From assembly GCA_002245135.1 (NCBI GenBank), contig NGBS01000004.1, positions 62,001-126,000 of the forward strand: a DNA stretch of 64,000 nt. Reading direction: 5' to 3'. This document shows positions 22,021-32,599 of the stretch, in pieces. The stretch comes from Proteromonas lacertae (lineage: Eukaryota > Sar > Bigyra > Opalinata > Proteromonadidae). The notes beneath the pieces are model-generated. The model had not been told where the DNA came from. It did no database searches and saw only the letters and a list, made by a program, of their open reading frames with translations. A program made the translations under genes and the position numbers. Position 1 is the first letter of the stretch; every line of letters starts with the position of its first letter.

Positions 22021-25000
22021 TTACAAATGTTGATAATTCAAAGAAGGAGGTGTAATAGAAAACTTAAATGTATCATTAAAATCATTCTTAAAATCCATAT
22101 TACTTCTTTTCAACTTAAAAATCGGTTCTAATCTTTGCATTCTAATCTTCTTCTGTTGTAGTTTCAAAGTTGTTTTTCTCAACAAAGTTTCATATTCATT
22201 TGTCTCATTTTCATTATTAGAAGCTGTTCCATTGTTACTATCATTACTATTGATAGAGTTTGATATACTATCACCATCTACATCATTCTCACCATCCACA
22301 TCATCATCATCATCTTTATGTGAATTTGTAACTGTATTATCAGCAATAGATTGATGGATTGTTTCTGATACGATACTTTCAGGGTAAAATTGACCTGGTA
22401 TAGAGAATGCGATTGGATAATCTGGTAGTACAAATACTTGTCTTAATTTACTTTCATAATCAATCATATCTTTCTCTAATATTAATGGCAATTGTGGTGA
22501 ATCATGAATATAATCTAATAATATACTCTTTATAAAACAGGGAGATTTCTTTTCCTTTTTATTATCATTTTCTTCTCCCACTTCCACTCCTTCATCTTCT
22601 TTTACTTCTAATATAACTTCATCAATATTTGCTAGTGAGATTTCTTCAGGTAATAATAATAATAGACCAGTATTATAATCCAATACAATCTGTTTATGAT
22701 TCCAACCATCTAATCTCTTACGATATTCAACAACAGACATTATATATTGTTTCAATTCATTATTCTCCAGTGGTAATTGATATGAATATAATATAGAACT
22801 AACTACTAAATGTAATAACAATTGTTTAGTTTGTGGCTTGGGTATAACAGCATCTAATGTCATTGAATTAATATAATCATCTGGTCGATCTCTGAGGGTA
22901 ATATCATCTAATGATAAGTTACTTGTATCTATTGGAGAATCATGAATAGCTTCCCATTGCAATCTAAGAGCAATATGGAATAGAGTAGATGAATAAGTAT
23001 TCCAATCCATTGATAATAATATATTAACAGTCTTACAATATTCTAATAGTAATTCAGGACAATTAACTGGACAAGAGAGAATACCACGGTATAATAAACT
23101 GAAAATAGCTTGCTTTTGAAAATCAGTAAGTTTTCTTTGAATTACCTTAGGTTTCTGTATTTGTTGTTGTTGTTGAGTATCATATGATTGATCTATATCA
23201 TCTTGTTGTTGTCCAGAATGTTGTGATTGTATCTGTCTATTATCATCATCTTGTCTTCTTATTGTAGAGGTTTGTATGCTTAAAGATGTAATTTCTGGTG
23301 ATAATAGTGAATTGAATATCTTTAAAGCTGATAATTGAATTACTACATCATCTGATTTGATTCTTTCCATGATGGATCTTAGTAGATTATCGTTTAATGG
23401 TAAGGTTTCTTTGGTATTACTACAGATTAATTCGATTAAATGTAATAAATATCTTTCATTTGGTAAATTCTAATGTATAATATAATATAATAATAAGAAT
23501 AATATACTAATGACATAATGTTATAATTCATTATTTTATCAATCACTTCAATTGTTTCATGTGATCCTTTCAGTTTATTTTCAAATTCAATAATCAAATC
23601 TTCTAGACTTTTCTTCATATTCTGATTGGCTAATTCTAATACATTCTCTAAAACGTAATATGAATAAATCGACAAGAATATATCAATAGTTTCAATAATC
23701 CAAGGTGTTAATGCATTTCTAGTAATTCTAATAGTATTCACTATGACAGGTATCATATTCTTCAAACATTGTTTGGCTGTTTCTGAATCTACTACAGTTT
23801 GTGATCTTAATCTTGTCATTTCTACACCACCAGACATACTATCTTGATGTATTGGATTAGGTAATCTCATGGATTGTACAACTCTACCTCCTGTACTCTG
23901 TGTATTTAACATTGTACTGGATGTATTAGCTGTATTTGTATTAGTAGTAACAGATGTATTTTGATTGGAGGATGAAACTAGGATATTTGTAGCTGATGCT
24001 GTTGAAGGTGGTTGTAGAAATTCATTGGATTTGATACTATCATGCATCACTTTAGCATGACGTAATAAATATAAATATAATGGAATGCTAATGCTCTTCT
24101 ATATATAAATTACATTAATCAAAAATATACATTCATTGAAACACATAGTGCTCTCATACATTGTATTGAAAATTCAATAGGTGACCATCTTATATCATCT
24201 AAATGATGTAATAATGGGTTTAAAAAAGTATCAAAACTATTTGCACTAATTACACCTGCTATATTGGTTAAACAGTCAAATGCTACTGATTTTGGTGTAT
24301 CATGTGGCTCTGCTGATGAACCATCCACATTACTATTGGAAGCTTGAGGGATTAACATTGTATTTTCATTCAAATTCTCAAAAATTACTGGATATATTTC
24401 TAAAATGTTTGAATTTAACGTATTTTCATCCATAGCTAATATTAATAACATTATTGACCTTAAAGCTTCTAATTTTGCACTAATTAAGTGAGAAAATGAA
24501 TAAATAAATAAATATACGTGTAATCTTTTTGAATATTATCTGATTTGAATCTTGATAATGCAATTAATTCTTTTACAAAAACAGATAATTTATTCTTATC
24601 AGCTAAATCATCTTGATATCTTAAATAAATATTGAAAGTGGATAATGTTAGCAATCTGAGATCAATATTGGGTTCTTCTAATAAGTGCAAAACTATATTA
24701 ATCACTTGTTCTTCAAATAGAGCTAATTTATTGTGACAACTTTCTAATATCTTGTTTAAGGATAGCATTCCTACTTTTACATAACTATAACAACATATTA
24801 AAAATTAAACAAAATACCCTATTCTTCCTTTGTATAGATCTTTATGTATTCTATTTTCAAGCACTCTATAAGCAATAATTTTATTATTTTTATACTTTCC
24901 AACATTTGGTAAATGTTTAGGATTTCTAGATAGATAATTTGTAAGCCTTTGTATTTGATATGGTGTAAGATTATCTTCTGTTCCCCTAGTATGGGGAGGA

Positions 25001-25062
25001 TATAATTTGTTTACTTGTTTTGTTTCTTGAGGATACAACAAACAACTCCCTGCAATTCCCAT
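22021..25062 (-). CDS. EFR3: EFR3-like plasma-membrane scaffold of PI4-kinase
   Basis: EFR3 proteins anchor the PI4KIII-alpha complex at the plasma membrane. The start MGIAGSCLLYPQ carries Gly2 and Cys7, able to take lipid, where EFR3 uses N-terminal cysteines. The next part matches the family: LSRNPKHLPNVGKYKNNKI, RIGYVKVGMLSLNKILESC and LLEEPNIDLRLLTLSTF. The rest is an armadillo-like helical repeat of about 900 residues with Asn/Gln/Asp-rich loops (for example near 22200-22340 and 23150-23230). At least five introns of about 32-42 nt. The C-terminal tail is divergent. The N-terminal match is good, so the call is fairly safe. Confidence 0.75.
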
Positions 25063-25107
25063 CTATATAGAATTTTTAGAATTTATTAAGAAAAGCTTGT
25101 ATGATAA

Positions 25108-25134
25108 GCTTGACTGAAGCTTTAACTGTTTGAT
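25108..25134. promoter_or_regulatory. GCTTGA / GTTTGAT promoter motif
   Basis: GCTTGA at 25108-25113 and GTTTGAT at 25128-25134, ending 6 nt before the ATG at 25141 and about 45 nt upstream of the divergent EFR3 start. A second GCTTG lies at 25095. Confidence 0.5.
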
Positions 25135-25140
25135 AAAGCG

Positions 25141-26103
25141 ATGAAACCAGCCAAGAGATGTCCTTCTTCTCCGTCCTTACACACTCTTGCTAAAAAGAAA
25201 TCGGCATCCGGTAAGAAGGTATCGTCAAAAGTTCAAATATCACCACATCACACAAATGCAAACGACGAAGAGTTTTTAAAAATTTTGAGGAAGCTACATG
25301 TCTCATCTCCATTATCCTATCGTAGTCATTCTGATACCAAGAAGAAAACACCTCTCTCTTCAGATTCTTCCAACCATGAATATTCTAGAAACAAAAACAA
25401 GAGAGTTAAACATAATTTAAGTAATTCAAAAAGACACACACCAGAAATATCACCAGCATCACCTTATACTCCACGAATTAGACATGAAGAAAGTGGTCAT
25501 AGGAGTCCATTTGTCGAAAAACTGGCAAAACCAACAAGATTTACATCCAATAGAAAAGTACATATCCACAAACCAATTCCTAAATACCCTGAACCGTTCA
25601 TTGACTCATCCTCTCCAGATCCTAAAGAAACAAACACAGACCAAGCAGAAACAGTTGAAGAATCTAATCCTTTATATGGCAGAACAATTTCAAAGGAATC
25701 AATTCGTAAATTCCTTTCACAAATGAATCATGTTTTAAACACTGATGATAATTCTTCAACAATTACATTGAGTGATTTATTAAACTCTGAAATGGCAAAA
25801 GAAGGTGATATGAAAGATGTAGGACCATTTTTAGACCTTATTGTTGATTATTATAATACAGTTACAGCAAAAGCTGTTAATTTAGATGATTTAGACAGTA
25901 TTTCTCAAATGTATGATTCTTCCGATGGAGGACCAGGTAGTGGTAGACAGAGAAGACCCAGTACGCCATCATTTAGTATGTGGTCATCTGATAAAGATAG
26001 TTTAAAGACAAATTCGAAGAATTTATATGATAGTAGTGAGAATATTGAAAGACCACACTCACCTTTACCTGAAGAAATGGATTCTAATTCAACTGATGAA
26101 TAG
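25141..26103 (+). CDS. Ser/Lys-rich disordered protein, function unknown
   Basis: Single exon, 320 residues. The first 170 residues are basic and Ser/Pro/His-rich (KPAKRCPSSPSLHTLAKKK, ISPASPYTPRIR), with several SP and TP sites typical of proline-directed kinase targets. A short, probably folded helical part follows at about 180-255 (KESIRKFLSQMNHVL, VGPFLDLIVDYYNTVT). An acidic Ser-rich tail closes the protein. No known domain. A role as phosphorylated cytoskeletal or nuclear protein is possible but not shown. The start is set by the promoter motif only 6 nt upstream and by the open frame. Confidence 0.65.
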   Translation: MKPAKRCPSSPSLHTLAKKKSASGKKVSSKVQISPHHTNANDEEFLKILRKLHVSSPLSYRSHSDTKKKTPLSSDSSNHEYSRNKNKRVKHNLSNSKRHTPEISPASPYTPRIRHEESGHRSPFVEKLAKPTRFTSNRKVHIHKPIPKYPEPFIDSSSPDPKETNTDQAETVEESNPLYGRTISKESIRKFLSQMNHVLNTDDNSSTITLSDLLNSEMAKEGDMKDVGPFLDLIVDYYNTVTAKAVNLDDLDSISQMYDSSDGGPGSGRQRRPSTPSFSMWSSDKDSLKTNSKNLYDSSENIERPHSPLPEEMDSNSTDE

Positions 26104-26235
26104 TAATTATTATGTACATATAAATTTACTCATTATGTTAATTTTAATACTTTCTGTTTATGTAATGTTAAAATACATAAGAAACAATCATTATCTTAAA
26201 GTATAATAAGCCAATAATATAATATATTAATCTGT

Positions 26236-26597
26236 TTAGTTTGAAGTTTGCTTCTTCTTTGTAAGAGTAACTTGTTCTCTCTTTACTGAATTTAATAATA
26301 CTTGAGAGCTTTCCAAAATCTTCATGTAAGCTGCTTCGGTTTCTGTGATTGTCTTATCATAATCATCTCTGGCTTGATTCTTACGGATCAAAGATTCGTT
26401 TAATTTTTGGAGACGATCAGTTAAAACAGATAAATCTCTTTGGATTTTTGCTTTTTCTTCTTCTTCTTTTAAGATTTGTCTGTTGACTTCTTCTCTTTTT
26501 TCTCTTAAATCCTCAATACCTATTCAATAATACTTTTAACTATACATCTGACTAATTCATTATTGTAATTTTGGAGTGATGATCCTTGAGCTGCCAT
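26236..26597 (-). CDS. SSNA1: SSNA1/DIP13 centriolar protein, copy 1
   Basis: Two exons joined over a 26-nt intron (26520-26545). The product, about 111 residues, matches SSNA1 (DIP13 of Chlamydomonas) along its whole length: [70 protein letters not shown]1 is a coiled-coil fibril former that binds microtubules and sits at centrioles, basal bodies and axonemes. Coding sequence is almost the same as copies 3 and 4. The 60 bp before the ATG (AATTAGTATAATTGCAAATA and onward) are shared with copy 4 only, so copies 1 and 4 share their promoter history. Confidence 0.93.
26520..26545 (-). other. 26-nt intron in SSNA1 copy 1
   Basis: On the minus strand it starts GTATAG and ends GAATAG. Removing it joins AGAT to GTATTGAG and restores the family sequence VRCIEDLREK. 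The same position carries an intron in all four copies. Confidence 0.85.
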
Positions 26598-27218
26598 TCT
26601 ATATATAATTAGTATAATTGCAAATAAATAAGATATGAATTGATATAATAGTTGTAGATATGTGAGGACAATAAAGAAATAGATTCATAATATACATTAG
26701 ATGTTGATAAGATAGTAAATTGAATTAACTGAAATATGCGTTATTATGAAACGAATGATCTGTTTGGGGTTTTATCAAACTTTTTCTCAAGCCTAGTTTT
26801 GATTTTTACTCATTTCTTCAACGTTATATAAGAAAATGGATATGGCAAATGTTATGAATTATTAATTGCGACTGAATTACATGATTTAGAAAAGTAATGG
26901 TTATTAAATGACATTTGTTGAATGTCATTCAACTTTATTAAATCATTATCTGCATTCAAAACGTTCTTATCAAATAAATGTATCATATTGTTAATAGTTA
27001 AATTTCGATTTTGATGTGAAATTGACTTTATTAGTGTGAAGTTGATGATATTTAATAAATATACATAATTATTATCATTCGTATTGTAATAATATTATAT
27101 AATTACATGTGTTTTAACATTTACATTTCTAATATGATTGAAAATTTAAACAATCCCAATAAAAATACATTATTATAATGTAATTAATGTAAGTCCGCGA
27201 TTAAAAATTATATTATCT
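26598..27218. other. Spacer between SSNA1 copies 1 and 2
   Basis: About 620 bp, AT-rich, no exon seen. It holds the copy 1 promoter motif at 26774-26793 (minus: GGCTTGAGAAAAAGTTTGAT), about 180-200 nt before the ATG. Confidence 0.55.
26774..26793 (-). promoter_or_regulatory. GCTTGAG-N4-AGTTTGAT motif of SSNA1 copy 1
   Basis: Perfect form of the two-part motif on the minus strand, 177-196 nt upstream of the copy 1 start. The equivalent site upstream of copy 4 (about 30020-30036) has drifted to AAAAAGTTCGTTAAAC. Confidence 0.5.
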
Positions 27219-27580
27219 CTAATTTGATGTTTGCTTCTTCTTAGCAATAGTTACTTGTTCTCTCTTTACTGAATTTAATAATATTTGTGAGCTTTCTACA
27301 ATCTTCATGTAAGCTGATTCAGTTTCTGTGATGGTTCTGTCATAATCATCTCTGGCTTGACCTTTAATAACTAAAGAATTATTAATCTTTTGTAAACGAT
27401 CAGTTAAAACAGATAAATCTCTTTGGATTTTTGCTTTCTCTTCTTCTTCTTTTAAGATCTGTCTATTTACTTCTTCTCTCTTCTCTCTTAAATCCTCAAT
27501 ACCTATCAAATAACACTCATATCTATACATCTGACTAATTCATTATTGAAGTTTTGAAGTGATGATCCTTGTGCTGCCAT
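27219..27580 (-). CDS. SSNA1: SSNA1/DIP13 centriolar protein, copy 2 (diverged)
   Basis: Same layout as copy 1 with a 26-nt intron (27503-27528). Starts [18 protein letters not shown] and ends TIAKKKQTSN. It differs from copies 1, 3 and 4 at many positions, for example NNSLVIKGQARDDYDRTI and ESAYMKIVESSQILL, while keeping every hydrophobic heptad position of the coiled coil. It is the older paralogue and could mix with the others in heteropolymeric fibrils. The protein should work at centrioles or axonemes like other family members. Confidence 0.93.
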
Positions 27581-28256
27581 TCTATAGTAATATAAATTTA
27601 AGATCCTTAACAATTTGTATCCAGATAAGATAAGCGTAGTAAATGAGTACTACGTGGGTGATTAATAGCTTTAATATGTGTAAGCATATATACATTGAGT
27701 GATTCTTTAGTTATGAAATTCAATTAAAAAATAAAACGAAGGTTTGGATTTTGTCAAGCTTGTTTTTTTCGTTTTTATGAACATTATAGAAACTTCATTA
27801 AATTGATAATAGAATTATCTAGTTTGATGTTTTTTTATGTATTTGATTGTAAAATAATATAGTTTTTTAATCTGAATTACTGGAATTATAATAGATATAA
27901 ATGCTATATATTACCTAACAGAATATTATTCATCATATATTATCTATATTTCATTGTTTTGTCACACACAAAAACAAAATTTCCAAAATGTTCGATATAT
28001 GTCATTTTATATCCTAAATAATCTTGCTAATATATAACGAAGAAGAATACAACTTTCTAAAATATTTTTGGAATATAATGACAATTGAAACGTTAAAGAT
28101 AATTGTAAAAAAATATTGATATAATACTGACTTTATTAAGAATACATAAATGTAATATTGGTTATGACATTATGCATTTCCATAATTCAACAAAAAATGG
28201 TCATTAAAAATAATATTAGACTTAAAAATACGTGGTGTTTACTACTAAGATACAGT
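27581..28256. other. Spacer between SSNA1 copies 2 and 3
   Basis: About 675 bp without a supported gene. It carries ACGAAGGTTTGGATTTTGTC and CAAGCTTG at 27736-27762 as the likely promoter site of copy 2. Confidence 0.5.
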
Positions 28257-28618
28257 CTAGTTTGATGTTTGCTTCTTCTTTGTAAGAGTAACTTGTTCTC
28301 TCTTTACTGAATTTAATAATACTTGAGAGCTTTCCAAAATCTTCATGTAAGCTGCTTCGGTTTCTGTGATTGTCTTATCATAATCATCTCTGGCTTGATT
28401 CTTACGGATCAAAGATTCGTTTAATTTTTGGAGACGATCAGTTAAAACAGATAAATCTCTTTGGATTTTTGCTTTTTCTTCTTCTTCTTTTAAGATTTGT
28501 CTGTTGACTTCTTCTCTTTTTTCTCTTAAATCCTCAATACCTATTCAATAATACTTTTAACTATACATCTGACTAATTCATTATTGTAATTTTGGAGTGA
28601 TGATCCTTGTGCTGCCAT
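28257..28618 (-). CDS. SSNA1: SSNA1/DIP13 centriolar protein, copy 3
   Basis: Two exons, 26-nt intron at 28541-28566. The protein is nearly the same as copy 1 (ends [10 protein letters not shown], stop TAG instead of TAA). Its 5' flank differs from copies 1 and 4 and instead shares AATAAAACGAAG plus TTTG with copy 2. This mosaic suggests gene conversion within the array: a copy-2 type promoter with a copy-1 type coding part. Confidence 0.93.
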
Positions 28619-29406
28619 TCTATATGATATAAATATATAATTCTTTTATAGTAGTTATAGAAGGTTAGATTAGCTTAATATGTGCAAGATATGTAAGTTT
28701 AAATGATATAAATGTATAAATAATACATACTTTTATTGATATTGGAATATGTTAAGTAACAGAAATAAAACGAAGATTTGAGATTGATCAAACTTATGGA
28801 GTTAAAAAATGTCGTTTTTTATTTCGTTATTTTTTTGAGTTATTGATTTTATTTGGCAATTGCATGTGTTATGATTATATAAATGCGTTTGAGTAGTATT
28901 TTGAAGTAATTAGCGTTAATTATAAAGTTATTACAAAGAATTCATTTATAGTCTATTTTTTATGTGAAAATATCAATTTAGATAGGAATCCTAACAATTA
29001 TTAGTTGATTATAGAAATTTGACAATTAGATGTTTTTATATAAGATCATTGCAGAAAATGCAATAAAATGCAACAATTAAATTATTATGATAGAAATATC
29101 CAATATTGATGAAAACTAATATTAGAAATTTCATTTATTTTAATAACTAAAGACATTTTGAAATAGTGAATCCTATAATTTCTTGTAAGTCTTTCTAATG
29201 ATATACAATTGACTCGTTATTGTTATACAAGTACAAAAGAGAAATAGTGAAATCTCAAAATTGATTTGTGATTATTCTCATAATTACTTTAAAAATAACT
29301 TTATTCAATTCTTTTATACTATGTGCATATTGTTACAATAATTAAATAATTATTACCATTTCTGATTAGATTTTACACTTGAATGTACATTTTCTTTTTA
29401 TTATTT
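28619..29406. other. Spacer between SSNA1 copies 3 and 4
   Basis: About 790 bp of AT-rich DNA with no exon that I can support. GATCAAACTT at 28786-28795 is the likely promoter half-site for copy 3. Confidence 0.5.
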
Positions 29407-29848
29407 TTAATTAATAACCCAATATAAAACGACATTCACTATGAAATTAAAATAATATATGAATAAAGTTGAGTAGGTAATATAAATTAGTTTGAATGTT
29501 TGCTTCTTCTTTGTAAGAGTAACTTGTTCTCTCTTTACTGAATTTAATAATACTTGAGAGCTTTCCAAAATCTTCATGTAAGCTGCTTCGGTTTCTGTGA
29601 TTGTCTTATCATAATCATCTCTGGCTTGATTCTTACGGATCAAAGATTCGTTTAATTTTTGGAGACGATCAGTTAAAACAGATAAATCTCTTTGGATTTT
29701 TGCTTTTTCTTCTTCTTCTTTTAAGATTTGTCTGTTGACTTCTTCTCTTTTTTCTCTTAAATCCTCAATACCTATTCAATAATACTTTAACTATACATCT
29801 GACTAATTCATTATTGTAATTTTGGAGTGATGATCCTTGAGCTGCCAT
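29407..29848 (-). CDS. SSNA1: SSNA1/DIP13 copy 4 with frameshifted, extended C-terminus
   Basis: Same gene as copies 1 and 3 up to KKKQT, with a 25-nt intron (29772-29796, one T shorter). Near the end it has one extra T (ACATTCAAAC where copy 3 has ACATCAAAC, around 29490-29497). The normal stop is thereby lost and the frame runs on for about 28 more, mostly hydrophobic residues ([16 protein letters not shown]...) to a TAA at 29407. Either the copy is decaying, or the tail is used, or this is a base error. The coding body is otherwise intact. The 5' flank matches copy 1. Confidence 0.85.
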
Positions 29849-30460
29849 TCTATATATAATTAGTATAATTGCAAATAAATAAGATATAAATTGATATAAT
29901 AGTTGTAGATATGCATTATATATATGATTATATTGTTTAATAATTCATACTTTTAGAGATAATAAAGAAAACTAAAATTAATGAAATATCGTTTATAATG
30001 AAACGGACAATTTGCAGTTGTTTAACGAACTTTTTGAATATTAAAGTAAAAATAACGATATGTAACGAATAACTGCATAATTTTTAAAAATATACAATAC
30101 AAGGAAGTATTTTGAGTATTGTAGTGATGAATATAATTACAAAATAACAATCATTTGAATGTAATTTATTTGTGAATCGTAGGCAGTTGAAATAGAAATG
30201 TATTTTTACCGCTAGACATAATATTGATGATAATCATATATGAAGGCAGCAATTCATTTTCTTAATTAGATATTTTATCTTCATAACTGTTATATACTAG
30301 AATAAAGAAATAACATATATTAAATAATTTCTTTATTACTTGTAATTCATAATATTTATTGAGAAAAAACAAAATACACAAAATGTGTAATACACTTGTA
30401 TTAATAATTCAACCAATAGAAATCTAGAAGTAATTAAATCACTCAGGCATCTATAATTTC
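29849..30460. other. Intergenic region between SSNA1 copy 4 and RPL27
   Basis: About 610 bp. The first 70 bp repeat the copy 1 flank (ATTGCAAATAAATAAGATAT). I see no further gene. Confidence 0.5.
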
Positions 30461-31115
30461 ATGGTATTTTATTAACTCTAAATACATTATATCATTTCTA
30501 ACTATATCTACTACTTCATATCTATCAATTTGGTATTTTAAAGTTAAACTAACAACCCAAATACTGAATTGATTTGTTATCTCGACTCAGTGGCATTTAG
30601 AAAATCATTTTCAATGTCTAACTAATTTATAAATTAATATATTATACTTTATGCTATTTTATCTATAGGGTAAGCGTTTCATTAAACCAGGTCGTGTAGT
30701 AGTTGTGTTATCAGGCAAATATGCTGGACGTAAAGCAGTTATCATGAAAACTTCAGATAACCCTTCAGGAACCAAAAAATTTGCACATGCTATTGTTGCT
30801 GGTATTGACAGATATCCAAGAAAGATTACAAAATCAATGACCTCAAAGAAAACTATCAGACGTGCTCGTATAAAGCCATTCATTAAAGCAATAAACTACA
30901 ATCATGTTATGCCAACAAGATATGAAGTAGATTGGGATGTAAAGAAATTTATTCCAGAAACCGGAGCTAATGGTGCAGTTGTTCCAGAAAATATTAAGAA
31001 ATCAAAGAAAGATTTAAAAGATTTCTTACAAAAGGCTTATTTAAATACAGAAAATGGTAAAGATGAACCAGCAAAGATTGCTTCAGCTTATTTCTTCACT
31101 AAATTACACTTCTAA
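30461..31115 (+). CDS. RPL27: 60S ribosomal protein L27 (eL27)
   Basis: Large-subunit ribosomal protein. Exon 1 is just the ATG (30461-30463), then an intron at 30464-30668 and exon 2 from GGT at 30669, giving M-GKRFIKPGRVVVVLSGKYA. The body matches the family: KFAHAIVAGIDRYPRKITK, KPFIKAINYNHVMPTRYEV and an end at YFFTKLHF. Length about 148 is normal once Met and the KOW-type front are included. The 205-nt intron is far longer than any other I found here. An ATG-only first exon is common for ribosomal protein genes, but I cannot exclude another upstream exon. Confidence 0.92.
30464..30668 (+). other. 205-nt first intron of RPL27
   Basis: Begins GTATTTTATTAACTC and ends TTATCTATAG. Five to eight times longer than the other introns in the window. 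No clear snoRNA C box was seen; one CTGA (D-box like) occurs in ATACTGAATTG. Confidence 0.7.
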
Positions 31116-31216
31116 GGGGAATATCACATGCCTGAGATATGTTTTAATTGATTTTGTTTTGGATTAATAAAAAACAAAAAATAATAATTAATATAAACGA
31201 ACAAAAAAACATTATA

Positions 31217-32566
31217 TTATTCATAAATATTAACTGAGCCATCTCCACCACAAGAAGCAATAGTAGATTCAAGTAAAGGATGAAATTTAACATCAGTACA
31301 AACTCTGTCATGTGCTTTTATTCTTTTCATAACACTGGCATTACGACTATTATAAAAATATATGCAACCATTCGAAGAACCACTCAATACTATAGATCCA
31401 TCTGGTGAATAGGAACATCTTATCTTATTCAGTCCAACATGATGCGCCTCATATCTTTTTCTAGTGTTCAATTTATAAGGAGGTCTTGTTGAGAATTGAG
31501 CAATGTAATTACCTTTTGATTCAGCTATGAATTGATCTAATTTTGGATGTTTTGCCAAACTTGTACAACCATGTCCTTCCATATATATTTGATTGGATAA
31601 TCTAATACCAGCATTAAAATCCCATACAATTATAGCTTTATCTAATGAATTTCTTTGTTTTGGTTCAGCTGATGAGATAAAAGATTCATTCTAATTATCA
31701 TAATAACGAATAAGTAAAATATTATACATTTAAAAACATTAAATCATATACTTCACCAAACACTGATCTATATTGATGATTTGGTAATACTTTATGGCTT
31801 CTAATATCCCAACAAACTATACCAGCAGCTTTACTACCTATTAAAAACATATTTTCATCTTTAGGATGAAAAGCAACACATGTTACTTCACTATAATAAA
31901 TATATTTTAATATATAACAAATAAAATATACAAGTTATGTTTGAATGAATCACTGATACTACCTGTTTCTACATCTAATAAATGAGCATATTTATCTAAT
32001 GAACATGATAATAATTTCTTATTATCTTTACTCCATTTAACATCTCTAACTCCTTTCTCATATTCAAGTGTTAATATACTATCTGCTTTTCTAAATACAT
32101 CATAGATTTTGACTGTATGATCCAGTGATGCTGAAGCCAACAAATGACCTTGTATATTACTCCACTGAATAGTTGTGACTAATTGTGTATGTTCATTGAA
32201 TTGATAAATCAAATCTGTAGGAATTCTATTATTTTCACGTTTTCTAGTTATAATATATTAATTAACCAATATTAATTACTTTTTCATAACCTTTTCTAAT
32301 AAATCTGGTATTTCAAGTGATGAATGATATTCATCTTCAATTTTTAAACACGGATATTGTTTACCTATGGTATATAAAATTTCTTCATCCTTTTTAGAAA
32401 TATATTCACCGTATTTTCTCTCTACTTGCGGATTTTCTTCATATACTACATCATTTTCTTCTTCAGAACTGTCACTATCATCATCATCGTCGATAAAACG
32501 TGGTCTTTCTCTTTTTGTAGGTTTATTCTCTTCTGGGTCAGAAGAATAACCTTTTAATAAATCCAT
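31217..32566 (-). CDS. WDR25: WDR25-like WD40 protein (PRP17-related)
   Basis: Four exons with introns of about 38-42 nt; about 410 residues. An acidic front (MDLLKGYSSDPEEN, DDDDDSDSSEEE) leads into WD40 repeats: LLASASLDHTVKIYDV, KLLSCSLDKYAHLLDVETG, AGIVCWDIRSHKVLPNHQY, IIVWDFNAGIRLSNQI, SPDGSIVLSGSSNGCIYFY and STIASCGGDGSVNIYE. The AKHPKLDQFIAESKGNYIA and YKLNTRKRYEAH segments match WDR25 more closely than splicing factor PRP17. WDR25 is poorly understood, probably nuclear. The divergent neighbour is an RNA-binding protein, with only 33 bp between starts. Confidence 0.8.
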
Positions 32567-32568
32567 AA

Positions 32569-32586
32569 GCTTGATTATTGTTTGAT
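32569..32586. promoter_or_regulatory. GCTTGA-N5-GTTTGAT divergent promoter
   Basis: GCTTGATTATTGTTTGAT fills most of the 33-bp gap between WDR25 (32566, minus) and the RNA-binding protein gene (32600, plus). Both promoters must overlap here. Confidence 0.6.
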
Positions 32587-32599
32587 AAGAATTAAAGAA

